Origin: Rhizobium sp. ARZ01 | GTDB lineage: Bacteria; Pseudomonadota; Alphaproteobacteria; Rhizobiales; Rhizobiaceae | Assembly: GCF_014851675.1 (NCBI RefSeq) | Contig: NZ_JACVAE010000001.1 | Span: 2,418,001-2,482,000, forward strand | DNA: 64,000 nucleotides | Direction of reading: 5' to 3' | Shown here: positions 1 through 8,309 of the stretch, one piece after another | How positions within the stretch are numbered: the stretch's first letter is position 1 | Layout: each line of letters begins with the position of its first letter | Position numbers and translations under genes: made by a program | The notes under the pieces: generated by a model | Told to the model about the DNA's origin: nothing | The model's input: the letters and a program-made list of their open reading frames with translations, nothing else | The model's database searches: none

Positions 1-2
1 TG

Positions 3-716
3 CTCGAAGTCAACCCGCGCGCCTCGCGCACCGTGCCCTTCGTCGCCAAGACCATCGGCGCGCCGATCGCCAAGATCGCCGCCCGCGTCATGGCCGGCGA
101 GACGCTGGATGCGGCGATTTCGGCCTACGGTCAGAAGCCCGATCCACGCAAGCTGAAACACATTGCCGTCAAGGAAGCAGTGTTCCCGTTTGCCCGCTTC
201 CCCGGCGTCGACACGCTGCTCGGACCGGAAATGCGCTCGACCGGCGAAGTCATGGGCCTGGACACCAGCTTCCCGCTTGCCTTCGCCAAGTCGCAGCTCG
301 GCGCCGGCGTCGACCTGCCACGCGACGGCGCAGTCTTCGTCTCTGTGCGTGACGAGGACAAGGAGCGCGTGCTGCCGGCCATACACATCCTCACCTCGAT
401 CGGCTTCAAGGTGCTCGCCACCTCCGGCACCGCCCGCTTCCTCGGCGAAAACGGCATCGAGGCGACCAAGGTCAATAAGGTCCAGGAGGGCCGTCCGCAT
501 ATCGAGGACGCGATCCGCAACCGCCAGGTCCAACTCGTCATCAACACCACGGACGGTACGAAGGCGATCTCGGACTCCAAGTCCCTGCGCCGCGCCGCCC
601 TGATGCAGAAGGTGCCCTATTACACGACCATGGCCGGCGCGGAAGCCGCAGCGCAGGCGATCAAGGCACTCAAGGAAGGCCAGCTCGAGGTGCACCCGCT
701 GCAGAGCTACTTCTGA
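3..716 (+). CDS. carB: Carbamoyl-phosphate synthase large subunit, C-terminal part (5' end outside window)
   Basis: This is the last 237 codons of an open frame entering from the left edge. The large subunit makes carbamoyl phosphate from bicarbonate, ATP and glutamine-derived ammonia for arginine and pyrimidine synthesis. What is visible is the end of the second ATP-grasp half ([19 protein letters not shown], typical of CarB) followed by the MGS-like allosteric domain, recognised by [15 protein letters not shown], the turn [10 protein letters not shown] and VINTTDG. In known CarB this domain binds UMP and ornithine. The frame ends in TGA and the protein ends about 35 residues after the MGS core, as in other alphaproteobacterial CarB. 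greA follows in the same direction after a 323-base gap, so it is probably a separate transcription unit. The identification is firm; only the N-terminal portion is missing. Confidence 0.95.
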   Translation, partial: LEVNPRASRTVPFVAKTIGAPIAKIAARVMAGETLDAAISAYGQKPDPRKLKHIAVKEAVFPFARFPGVDTLLGPEMRSTGEVMGLDTSFPLAFAKSQLGAGVDLPRDGAVFVSVRDEDKERVLPAIHILTSIGFKVLATSGTARFLGENGIEATKVNKVQEGRPHIEDAIRNRQVQLVINTTDGTKAISDSKSLRRAALMQKVPYYTTMAGAEAAAQAIKALKEGQLEVHPLQSYF

Positions 717-1039
717 GCCCAATTGTAACCTGGGCGGCGTTGGTGCGGCGGCATGTAGAAATGCATGCAACACGCCACGCCGCCAAGGTTCTCCGGTGGT
801 TGCACGAAAATCGCGGGGAAAAGACGCCGGTTCACAGGCAGACAGCTACGGGAAGCCCTCGCTGTTCTTTGCATAGCCTGTCGGCCACCACCGATTAAAC
901 TGGCTTTTGTTCGCCGGTTTCTGCTATAAGCGCCGTTCAAACAGTTCTGCGGGTTCCGGGAGTAATGCCCCGGAAACCGTTTTATTTTGCGTGCGTGCCA
1001 GTGGAAAGCCGGACGGCGCGATTGGAAGGACAGGATAAA
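717..1039 (+). other. carB-greA intergenic region, greA leader
   Basis: These 323 bases hold no convincing gene. A TATAAG hexamer at 925-930 could be a -10 element for greA, but no good -35 lies 16-18 bases upstream. A purine-rich AAGGACAGG at about 1026-1034 serves as the greA ribosome-binding site. Open frames crossing here on both strands have no family resemblance. Confidence 0.4.
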
Positions 1040-1516
1040 ATGGTCGAAAAGGTACCGATGACTCAGGGCGGTTTCGTCAAGCTGCAGGAAGAACTGCGCT
1101 GGCGCCAGCAGGAGGAGCGCCCGCGGATCATCGAAGCAATTTCCGAGGCGCGCGCCCATGGCGATCTTTCGGAGAATGCCGAATACCATGCCGCCAAGGA
1201 AGCGCAGAGCCACAACGAAGGCCGGATCAGCGAACTGGAAGATCTCGTTGCCCGCGCGGAGGTCATCGACCTGTCGAAGATGTCCGGCGACAAGGTCAAG
1301 TTCGGCGCCAAAGTGAAGCTTGTCGACGAAGACACCGAGGAAGAGAAGACCTACCAGATCGTCGGCGACCAGGAAGCCGACGTGAAGGCCGGCCGTATCT
1401 CGATCTCCTCCCCGATTGCACGCGCCCTGATCGGCAAGGAAGTCGGCGATTCGATCGAAGTGAATGCGCCGGGCGGCTCGAAGGCCTACGAAATCCTCGC
1501 CGTCACCTGGGGCTGA
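1040..1516 (+). CDS. greA: Transcription elongation factor GreA
   Basis: GreA enters the RNA polymerase secondary channel and stimulates cleavage of backtracked RNA. The chosen ATG ([11 protein letters not shown]) gives 158 residues, the family length, and has AAGGACAGG upstream; the frame extends 25 codons further but without GreA similarity. The N-terminal coiled coil (about residues 10-75) carries the acidic tip ([10 protein letters not shown], with the paired acidic residues) and the C-terminal FKBP-like domain ends in [14 protein letters not shown]. Only 11 bases separate its stop from the next gene, so greA and lpsB are likely co-transcribed, the order known from the S. meliloti LPS core locus. 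Confidence 0.97.
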   Translation: MVEKVPMTQGGFVKLQEELRWRQQEERPRIIEAISEARAHGDLSENAEYHAAKEAQSHNEGRISELEDLVARAEVIDLSKMSGDKVKFGAKVKLVDEDTEEEKTYQIVGDQEADVKAGRISISSPIARALIGKEVGDSIEVNAPGGSKAYEILAVTWG

Positions 1517-1527
1517 ATGCCCTTCTG

Positions 1528-2622
1528 ATGACGGCCTCCATGGATAAGCGCACGGCACGCGTCGACATCGCCGATGTCGACGTCATCGCGCCGAACTTCA
1601 AGCGGCGCCTTTCCGGCGTCACCTCGACGATCGTCCAACTGGTACCGATGCAACGGGCCATTGGTCAGCGCGTGGCGACCCTTGGCCCCGGACTGCCGGC
1701 GGACCTGCCGCATATCCGCTTCCGCGACCTCCTCTCCCTCTGGCGTCTGCCGGCCGGCCGCAGCCATCGCGTCTGGCACGCCCGCCGCAACACCGAGATG
1801 CTGCCTGGAATCTTCTTGCGCGACGTCCTGCGCATGCCGCTGAAGCTGCTCTTCACGTCCGCCGCCCAGCGCCGCCATAGCCGCTACACGAAGTTCCTCA
1901 TCCGTCGGATGGATGCAGTGATCGCGACGAGCGTCCGCTCCGGCTCGTTCCTCGAAGTTCCGCACACGGTCGTTCAGCACGGCGTCGACCTTGAGCGCTT
2001 CCACCCGCCCGCTGGCCCCGACGACACGATCGCGGCAACGGACCTGCCCGGAAAATACCTCGTCGGCTGCTTCGGTCGCGTGCGCCACCAGAAGGGCACT
2101 GACCTTTTTGTTCGCGCGATGATCGAGCTCCTGCCGCGCTATCCTGACTGGACGGCCGTGATCTCCGGCCGCATCACGCCGGAACACACAGTTTTCGGCG
2201 ACGGCTTGAAGGCCGAGATCGCGGCTGCGGGTCTCACCGACCGCATCGTCTTTCTCGGCGAGGTAGACGACATCAAGCCTTGGTACCGCCGCCTGACACT
2301 CTATGTCGCCCCCTCGCGTAACGAAGGTTTCGGCCTGACACCTCTGGAAGCGATGGCCTCGCAGACGGCAGTCGTGACGTCGGATGCCGGGGCCTATGCG
2401 GAAATGACAATCGAGGGCGAGACCGGAAGCGTCGTGCCCGCCGGTGACGGTACGGCACTCACGACAGCGATAGAACGCTACATCACTAATCCGGACGCAA
2501 CGATCCACGCCGGCCGAAAAGCACTGGCGCATGTGCACGCGAACTTTGCGCTTGAGAAGGAAGCCTGCGCGCTCGGCGAAGTCTATGAAGGACTCCTCAG
2601 CCAGAAGGCCACCCGGAGATAG
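1528..2622 (+). CDS. lpsB: LPS core glycosyltransferase LpsB (GT4 family)
   Basis: A GT-B fold retaining glycosyltransferase of 364 residues that acts at the cytoplasmic face of the inner membrane on the LPS core. The C-terminal nucleotide-sugar domain is clear: GCFGRVRHQKGTDLFVRAM, then the GT4 E-x7-E signature region SRNEGFGLTPLEAMASQTAV. LpsB of rhizobia transfers mannose (or a related hexose) to Kdo of the core. The assignment to LpsB rests on family plus the conserved greA-lpsB order. The first ATG is used; an ATG four codons later (MDKRTARVD) is equally possible because neither has a strong ribosome-binding site. The gene downstream is convergent. Confidence 0.88.
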   Translation: MTASMDKRTARVDIADVDVIAPNFKRRLSGVTSTIVQLVPMQRAIGQRVATLGPGLPADLPHIRFRDLLSLWRLPAGRSHRVWHARRNTEMLPGIFLRDVLRMPLKLLFTSAAQRRHSRYTKFLIRRMDAVIATSVRSGSFLEVPHTVVQHGVDLERFHPPAGPDDTIAATDLPGKYLVGCFGRVRHQKGTDLFVRAMIELLPRYPDWTAVISGRITPEHTVFGDGLKAEIAAAGLTDRIVFLGEVDDIKPWYRRLTLYVAPSRNEGFGLTPLEAMASQTAVVTSDAGAYAEMTIEGETGSVVPAGDGTALTTAIERYITNPDATIHAGRKALAHVHANFALEKEACALGEVYEGLLSQKATRR

Positions 2623-2673
2623 GATCATTGTTCACCGTCAGATAGATTGATGCAGGCCGCGAATAGCACTCGG

Positions 2674-3600
2674 TTATCCGGTGGCAACACCGCGCGCAAA
2701 GTTGTCGTCGTAGGGAAAGCCGGCAGAAATGAGCGCTGAGAGGGGCGAGTGATTGACGATCGCTATGCCTTGAGTCCCAGCGACCTGCTGCGCAAGAACG
2801 AAATGCGCAATAATCCGCGGCGCCCCGCGCACCACCCCGGATGATGCGACGTTCCCGTCCATCTCGTAAAACCGCGGCTGATCGGCATTGGCAATATCGA
2901 TACCGATCAGACCGATCGAACGCGGCCGACAAAACATTGCGAACTGAAGCGCGGAAATTGCCACCGACCCGCCCTGAAATACGCCTCGGTCCGGATCCAG
3001 CGAGATTCCGGCGTCTCTTTTCTCATCCACGACCACGAAAGGCAGTGGCGCCAGCGCGCGCAAGTCGCACCTTTCGGCGCCATATGGTTTCCGCAGGTCG
3101 TCTATCAATATGATCGACCGATTGTGCAGAAACGCTGGATCGATCTCACAGATCGCACGAATGACAGAAACGGATAGAAGCAGGATCGTGCCCGGTGCGA
3201 GCTTTCTTTTCAACAAGTCGAACCGTTTCCAGATGAAGCGCTCGTCTTCAACCGCCACCGCGAGAGGATCGGCAATCGCGTCGTTGCACAGCGTCACGGC
3301 ACCATTGAGCAGGATTGCCGACCGCTCGGGCAAGACTTCGACCCTCGTATCCTTGACCGATGGCCCCGAGCCGACGATGTAGATCTCTTCGCCGCTCTGA
3401 CTTTTCAGGATCGCGGCCGGGCGCAATGTACCCACACGGCGGTTGCGATAAAGGATCGGCCTCGTCCCGTCTGTTTCGGCCACTCCGAAGGCGAGATGAG
3501 GCAGCCATTGCTGCGCGTGCCGCCGACGCCGGCCGAGGAACAGCTCGCATGCCAGCTTAACAAGGGTTCGGCGCAAGGGACGTTCGGACAAAAACGACAT
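2674..3600 (-). CDS. GT42/DUF115-like putative glycosyltransferase of LPS locus
   Basis: A 308-residue protein, convergent with lpsB and divergent from the pyruvyl transferase gene. Residues 73-81 read IYIVGSGPS, the nucleotide-binding turn seen in GT42 sialyltransferases and DUF115 proteins, and residues 209-236 contain GGSVAISALQFA followed by IGLIGIDI, resembling the second conserved block of those families. I see no signal peptide or membrane segment. From context it probably modifies the LPS core, but donor and acceptor cannot be read from sequence. Base composition is lower in GC than greA-lpsB, suggesting that it belongs to a variable, perhaps exchanged, segment. Family placement is moderate; being a real gene is highly likely. 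Confidence 0.7.
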   Translation of the reverse strand: MSFLSERPLRRTLVKLACELFLGRRRRHAQQWLPHLAFGVAETDGTRPILYRNRRVGTLRPAAILKSQSGEEIYIVGSGPSVKDTRVEVLPERSAILLNGAVTLCNDAIADPLAVAVEDERFIWKRFDLLKRKLAPGTILLLSVSVIRAICEIDPAFLHNRSIILIDDLRKPYGAERCDLRALAPLPFVVVDEKRDAGISLDPDRGVFQGGSVAISALQFAMFCRPRSIGLIGIDIANADQPRFYEMDGNVASSGVVRGAPRIIAHFVLAQQVAGTQGIAIVNHSPLSALISAGFPYDDNFARGVATG

Positions 3601-3784
3601 GGCCCGCTATAGCGGCGCGTCGGCCAATAGACAACCGATCGCGGCCTAACACGGGGTACCGAAGAGCAAATGGCAAGCACGCAGCATTTCGTCGCATCGT
3701 TGTTTCTGCCGTGCAGCCACTATAAAGCACTCCGGACGGGCAAGCCCGGCCAACGCAATTTCATCTACCCGAAAGACGCAGTGA

Positions 3785-4813
3785 GTGAGCCTGAACGCAG
3801 TAATCTTGAACGACACCCGGGGTGACAATCATTTTGGCTGCGTCCGTGTCATGCGCATGATCGAGGCGAACCTTGCGGTTCGCGGCATCACCGTGCTTGC
3901 CCGTAGCATGGTCCGAACGAACTGGGAAAAGAACCGTTCCTTCCTGGAAGCCATGGCAAACAGCGACCTCATTGTCATCAACGGCGAGGGAACGCTGCAT
4001 CATGGCAGCCGCCATGGCGAAAGGCTGCTGAAAGTGGTCAACCATCCGGCCCGCGCCAACAAGCCGGTGGCGTTGATAAATGCACTCTATCAGGACAATC
4101 CGGAGCATTGGGGCCGCTATCTGGAAAAAATGTCATTGATATCGACACGGGATTCGAGAAGCGCCGCGGCGGTAACGGAGGCCAGCGGACTTTCGGTCGA
4201 TGTCGTGCCGGATCTCTCGCTTTCCGCTGGCGCCGAGCCGCGACCAGGCATGCTCGTTCGCGATCGCTTACTGATTGGCGACTCGGTGTCACGCAACGTA
4301 TCAGCCAGCTTGCTGGCGCTGCGCGACATGCATCCGGAGGCCTATTTCCTGCCGATTTTGCGGACGATCAAACCCAGTAAGCCACATTTCCCATTGCCGC
4401 TGCGGCTTCTTCGGCAAGGTTACATTGAACTGCACGCCCGTGCCTTTGCGCTTAGCGAGAACCGCGTGCTGTACAGCCGCAGCGAGCCGGAATTCATCGC
4501 AGCGTTGCGGCGTGGCAGGCTACACGTAACGGGCCGCTTCCACGCGATCTGTTTCTGCCTCTTCACGCGTACGCCGTTTCTTGCCGTCGGCTCGAACTCC
4601 TGGAAGATCGAGGCACTACTCGAGGACTTTGGGCTCGGGAAACGACGCCTGGTCACGCAGGATCAAGTGGCCACGCACCTTGAGGCACCGGACGAGCTCG
4701 CTTTCACCGACGAAGAACAGCGAGCGATCACCGCCGGACTTACGATGAGCCACAACCGAACCGCACGCCTCTTCGATCGCCTGAAGGAGATAGCCGTCAA
4801 CGGCACGGCATAA
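3785..4813 (+). CDS. Polysaccharide pyruvyl transferase family protein
   Basis: 342 residues with the features of the polysaccharide pyruvyl transferase family (CsaB/WcaK type): an N-terminal Rossmann-like half with NDTRGDNHFGC and VINGEGTLHH, and a C-terminal half with VTGRFHAICFCLFTRTPFLA then NSWKIEALLEDFG. Such enzymes add a ketal pyruvate from phosphoenolpyruvate to a sugar of a cell-surface polysaccharide. The start is a GTG with only a weak ribosome-binding site; no better ATG exists nearby. It is the only plus-strand gene between lpsB and trxB and so has its own promoter. The target is likely LPS or exopolysaccharide by neighbourhood, an inference. Confidence 0.78.
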   Translation: MSLNAVILNDTRGDNHFGCVRVMRMIEANLAVRGITVLARSMVRTNWEKNRSFLEAMANSDLIVINGEGTLHHGSRHGERLLKVVNHPARANKPVALINALYQDNPEHWGRYLEKMSLISTRDSRSAAAVTEASGLSVDVVPDLSLSAGAEPRPGMLVRDRLLIGDSVSRNVSASLLALRDMHPEAYFLPILRTIKPSKPHFPLPLRLLRQGYIELHARAFALSENRVLYSRSEPEFIAALRRGRLHVTGRFHAICFCLFTRTPFLAVGSNSWKIEALLEDFGLGKRRLVTQDQVATHLEAPDELAFTDEEQRAITAGLTMSHNRTARLFDRLKEIAVNGTA

Positions 4814-4892
4814 GCGAGCCCCCGTACTTCAGCTCGGCAACCACCACGGTGGCTTTCGTGTTTGCTGGCCGCATTTCAAGCCTTCGGTTTTT

Positions 4893-4941
4893 TGCGTATC
4901 TTTTTCCCGAAACCGTTTCCGCTTTCGGGGACATGCCCTAG
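4893..4941. repeat. Dispersed palindromic repeat, copy 1
   Basis: An imperfect palindrome built on CCCGAAACC...TTTCGGGGACATGC. It closely matches the element at 33139-33190 and, inverted, that at 47631-47670. Here it abuts the 3' end of the GT29-like gene: the TAG stop of that minus-strand gene lies in the last bases of the repeat. Read as RNA it folds into a hairpin and may act as a 3' end or stability element. Confidence 0.7.
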
Positions 4942-5579
4942 TTGAGCGAGAAGCGCAGGTCGGACGCGATGAGATCCATGACGTAGCGTTTCTCCGCCGC
5001 GCCACTGTGCGGAGAAGACCGGCGGGCGCGATTATCCGACAGGGAAGCACTCGCGAAGAAATCGAACCCGTAGAGGTCGATTTTACGGCAGCCAGAACGG
5101 CTAAGAAGTTCGATTACCATCAGGCCGGTCGTGGGTCGACTGCGAATCCTCTCCCGCAACCGGCCATGATGCTCCGCCGAATACAGAAAGAGCGTTGATA
5201 GACGAGCGATCCAACGCGGTATTGCATCTTGGGGCGGGGACATCCACAACAGGTGGCGCGCGCCCCTGCCTTCCATCAGCGTTCTTTCGAGCGGGATGCT
5301 CGTTGCGATCATGTCGGTCCGGGTACCGTGCGAGCGTGCATTTGGCATCGGCGCACGATTAAAGCGGATGATCAAGTCGTGTGCGTCGATGTCTTCACCG
5401 CAGCAGTCGTCAGCGAGCCGACTGGCATTGCCAACCAGTGCAACGCTTTTTCCCTCCAACAGCTCGAAGAGCTCCCGTTCGCCGAGAGCGGAACGGTACT
5501 CGATGTCGAGAAGCCGCCTCAGATGCCCGATGATTTTTCGGGTCTTCTTTTCGACCTTCTGACGGAGATAGGCGTACAT
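4938..5579 (-). CDS. GT29 sialyltransferase-like protein of LPS locus
   Basis: 213 residues that carry the four ordered motifs of family GT29, best known from animal sialyltransferases. Motif L: VALVGNAS (46-53), DAHDLIIRFNRAP (65-77) and GTRTD (85-89). Motif S: RPTTGLMVIELL (148-159) and IDLYGFDFF (167-175). Motif VS: H191-x4-E196. There is no membrane anchor, unlike Golgi enzymes, so it would act in the cytoplasm. GT29 enzymes use CMP-activated ulosonic acids; in a rhizobial LPS locus a Kdo- or sialic-acid-like donor is a reasonable guess but not shown. It is the last gene of a minus-strand set headed by lrp, 33 bases after the GT-A gene. The repeat at 4893-4941 touches its stop codon. Confidence 0.75.
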   Translation of the reverse strand: MYAYLRQKVEKKTRKIIGHLRRLLDIEYRSALGERELFELLEGKSVALVGNASRLADDCCGEDIDAHDLIIRFNRAPMPNARSHGTRTDMIATSIPLERTLMEGRGARHLLWMSPPQDAIPRWIARLSTLFLYSAEHHGRLRERIRSRPTTGLMVIELLSRSGCRKIDLYGFDFFASASLSDNRARRSSPHSGAAEKRYVMDLIASDLRFSLN

Positions 5580-5612
5580 TGTTCCAGCACTCCACGTCGT
5601 TTCGTAACAGGC

Positions 5613-6458
5613 TCAGCGGAGAGCGGAGTTTTCCGTAACGAGATGGTAGAGCACCCGCGCCAACAACATGTTTTTCGGTTTGAGATAGGAACGGAAGTAG
5701 GGAATATCCTCCAGCGGGCGAGTGTTCATCGCGTGCTGCTCCTTGGGCGTCAACTCATGATAGGAATAGCTGCCGCGGTTGAAGGGCAGTAGCGACGATC
5801 GCCGGCGACCGTTTCGGTAGGAAACCGGAAACGGCACATGCATCACCACCGGCGCAAAGGGAAACAGGCGTTGGTAACCGAGAGCGCTGAGTGCCCTCTT
5901 GTTCTCCGACTCCGAATCGAGGAACTTCCAGCCCAGTGCGTTCAGAGTAGACAGACGCAGGATACCGACGTCCGCATAAGATCCGCGATAGTCGCCGGCC
6001 CGGAATCGGTAGGCTTTGCAATCGGCAATGATTTCGTAGTCATAGGCCTTGCGCAGAAAGCGCGGATCGACCTGAAGGACCTTGTCGTCATATGCAAACA
6101 TCCGGTCGTATTGTGCCAATATCTCGGTATCCAGGCGCCGAACGAATTGCATGTCGTCCTGCACCATAAACAGATATTCGAAGCCCTGCTCAGTGGCATA
6201 GGCGCACATCTTCTGGACGTTGTCGTAAAGGTTTCCATGCTTTCGACCCGCCTTGGGCTGATCTGAAACGAAGATCCTGTCAAAATAGTTACGATAGCTA
6301 TCGATGACCTGAAGCGTCTGCTCATCCTCGCTCTGGTCGTCGATGATGACGGTCGGAAAGCCAGCGCACATCTTACGCGTCGACGCGATGCAACGATCAA
6401 GCGTTGACCCCATGTTGTAGGAAAAAATGCAGATCAACGTATTTTGGGGGGTTAGCAT
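5613..6458 (-). CDS. GT-A type glycosyltransferase of LPS locus
   Basis: 281 residues with a GT2-like start (TLICIFSYNMGSTLDRCI), the acidic motif IIDDQSEDE and a DxD-like VQDDMQF around residue 100, which would bind the metal and nucleotide sugar. No membrane segments are visible, so it is probably cytoplasmic or peripheral. It lies 55 bases after lrp and just before the GT29-like gene, in the operon slot that in S. meliloti holds lpsC-lpsD-lpsE; whether it is orthologous to any of them cannot be decided here. GC is unusually low at its 5' half (27 G+C in the 60 bases 6241-6300). Confidence 0.75.
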   Translation of the reverse strand: MLTPQNTLICIFSYNMGSTLDRCIASTRKMCAGFPTVIIDDQSEDEQTLQVIDSYRNYFDRIFVSDQPKAGRKHGNLYDNVQKMCAYATEQGFEYLFMVQDDMQFVRRLDTEILAQYDRMFAYDDKVLQVDPRFLRKAYDYEIIADCKAYRFRAGDYRGSYADVGILRLSTLNALGWKFLDSESENKRALSALGYQRLFPFAPVVMHVPFPVSYRNGRRRSSLLPFNRGSYSYHELTPKEQHAMNTRPLEDIPYFRSYLKPKNMLLARVLYHLVTENSALR

Positions 6459-6513
6459 ACCGTGAGGTCTTTCATTCGCGGATCACAGGGCAGCCATGGA
6501 GCACAGCACCCCC

Positions 6514-6981
6514 TCACACCTCCACCAACCCCAGCTTCTTGACCTGGCGGATCGTCAGCATGGTGCGGACCGTGTCGACGTGTTCGTTCGCCGTCAGCAC
6601 CTCGATGACGAAATCCTGGAAGCGGGTGAGGTTTTCGGCGACGCAGTGCAGCAGGAAATCGCTGTCGCCGGAGACCATCCAGGCCTGGCGGACGAGCGGC
6701 CATTCGGCGGTGGCGGCGGCGAAGGCCTTGAGATTGGCCTCCGACTGATGCTTCAGGCCGACCATGCAGAAAGCGACGAGGTCGAAGCCGAGCGCTGGTG
6801 CGTTCAGCATCGCGTGGTAGCCCTCGATGATGCCGGCCTCCTCCAGCTTGCGCACCCTGCGCAGACAGGGCGGAGCGGAGATGCCGGCTTTGGCGGCGAG
6901 ATCCACATTGGTCATGCGGCCGTCGGCCTGCAGTTCCTTCAAAATCTTGATGTCGATGGCGTCGAGTTCGGCGCGAAACAC
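6514..6981 (-). CDS. lrp: Lrp/AsnC family transcriptional regulator
   Basis: 155 residues with the N-terminal AsnC helix-turn-helix (LDAIDIKILKELQADGRMTN ... ISAPPCLRRVRKLEEAGII) and the C-terminal RAM ligand-binding domain (DFLLHCVAENLTRFQDFV). A longer frame exists, but the GTG start used here has AAGGAAG seven bases upstream and gives the exact family length. It heads the minus-strand LPS set and is divergent from trxB. In S. meliloti the gene in this position (lrp3) is co-transcribed with lpsCDE and controlled by LsrB, whose gene lies just beyond trxB here. Effector unknown; amino-acid binding is typical of the family. Confidence 0.92.
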   Translation of the reverse strand: MFRAELDAIDIKILKELQADGRMTNVDLAAKAGISAPPCLRRVRKLEEAGIIEGYHAMLNAPALGFDLVAFCMVGLKHQSEANLKAFAAATAEWPLVRQAWMVSGDSDFLLHCVAENLTRFQDFVIEVLTANEHVDTVRTMLTIRQVKKLGLVEV

Positions 6982-7210
6982 GGGTTGCTTCCTTGATTGA
7001 TTAGAGGGCGCATTACCAGAAACGTCCGAGGAACATAAGATAATTGCATCAACATGAACAAAAATGTCGCGGCTTACGCCAAGCCTGTTGGCAAGTGCGG
7101 CCTTGCCCTTGAATATAGGGAGGCCGCACTCATAAATGAGCGTCACAATCGACACAGTCCGCGCCGGCGCTTGCCGGGAGCCCGGGCGAGCTATGCCAAG
7201 GAGAGCAGCC

Positions 7211-8185
7211 ATGTCTGCCCGTCACGTCAAGGTTCTGATCATCGGCTCCGGCCCGGCCGGTTACACCGCCGCCATCTATACGGCGCGTGCCATGCTGGAA
7301 CCGGTGTTGATCGCCGGCATGGAACAGGGCGGCCAGTTGATGATCACCACGGACGTGGAGAATTATCCGGGATATGCCGAACCCGTGCAGGGCCCGTGGA
7401 TGATGGAACAGATGCTGCAGCAGGCCCAGCATGTCGGCGCCGAGATCGTCAACGACCTCGTCACCGAGGTCGACCTCGACGTTCGCCCCTTCCGCGTTCG
7501 CACCGACAGCGGCGCCGAGTGGACGGCGGACGCGCTGATTATCGCCACCGGTGCCAAGGCGAAGTGGCTCGGTATCGAGACCGAGCACAAATTCCAGGGT
7601 TTTGGCGTCTCGGCCTGCGCCACCTGCGACGGTTTCTTCTATCGCAACAAGGACGTGATCGTCGTCGGCGGCGGAAATTCGGCCGTGGAAGAGGCGCTCT
7701 ATCTCTCCAACCTCGCAAAGTCTGTCACGGTCGTCCATCGCCGCGACAGCTTCCGCTCGGAAAAGATCCTGCAGGAACGCCTGTTCGCCAAGGCGAATGT
7801 CAAAGTGATCTGGGACCACGAGGTAATCGAATACCTTGGCGCCGAGGCAAAGCCGCCGATGCCCGCCTCCGTTAACGGCGTTCGGTTGAGAAACACCAAG
7901 ACCGGAGCTGTGACCGACATGGCGACCGATGGTGTCTTCGTGGCCATCGGCCATGCGCCGGCGGTAGAGCTTTTCGTCGGCAAGTTGAAGCAGAAGCCGA
8001 ACGGCTATCTCTGGACCGCGCCGGATTCGACGGCGACCGACGTGCCAGGCGTGTTCGCCGCGGGCGACGTGACGGATGACATCTATCGCCAGGCAGTGAC
8101 CGCAGCCGGCATGGGCTGCATGGCCGCGCTGGAAGCGGAAAAGTACCTGGCAGGTCATATGCCTGTCGCAATTGCGGCCGAGTAG
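7211..8185 (+). CDS. trxB: Thioredoxin-disulfide reductase
   Basis: A 324-residue flavoprotein that passes electrons from NADPH to thioredoxin in the cytoplasm. The FAD-binding GSGPAGYTAAIYTARA is at the N-terminus, the redox pair is in the canonical CATC motif of SACATCDGFFY, the NADPH-binding GGGNSAVEEALYL follows, and the second FAD block GVFAAGDVTDD is near the end. The frame is open further upstream, but this ATG has AAGGAG at 7198-7203 and the standard N-terminus (SARHVKVLIIGSGP). It is followed after 124 bases by lsrB. LsrB has been connected with redox control in rhizobia, which makes the adjacency meaningful. Confidence 0.97.
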   Translation: MSARHVKVLIIGSGPAGYTAAIYTARAMLEPVLIAGMEQGGQLMITTDVENYPGYAEPVQGPWMMEQMLQQAQHVGAEIVNDLVTEVDLDVRPFRVRTDSGAEWTADALIIATGAKAKWLGIETEHKFQGFGVSACATCDGFFYRNKDVIVVGGGNSAVEEALYLSNLAKSVTVVHRRDSFRSEKILQERLFAKANVKVIWDHEVIEYLGAEAKPPMPASVNGVRLRNTKTGAVTDMATDGVFVAIGHAPAVELFVGKLKQKPNGYLWTAPDSTATDVPGVFAAGDVTDDIYRQAVTAAGMGCMAALEAEKYLAGHMPVAIAAE

Positions 8186-8309
8186 AAGCCGCCAATAAAA
8201 CGTGAGGCGGGCTTCCGGCCCGCGATCGCGGGAGTGGGAACAGAACATTAGCAACCGAGGCGGGAAACCAGCGGTTCCCCGCCTTGAAGTCATATGGGAG
8301 TAAAAAAGA

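Noticed and set aside
1486..2628. A 380-codon frame antisense to lpsB
   Set aside because: No motif; lpsB carries clear GT4 signatures.
8237..8262. GGAAC upstream of lsrB as an EcfG promoter
   Set aside because: No CGTT at 16-17 bases (AGGC is found instead).
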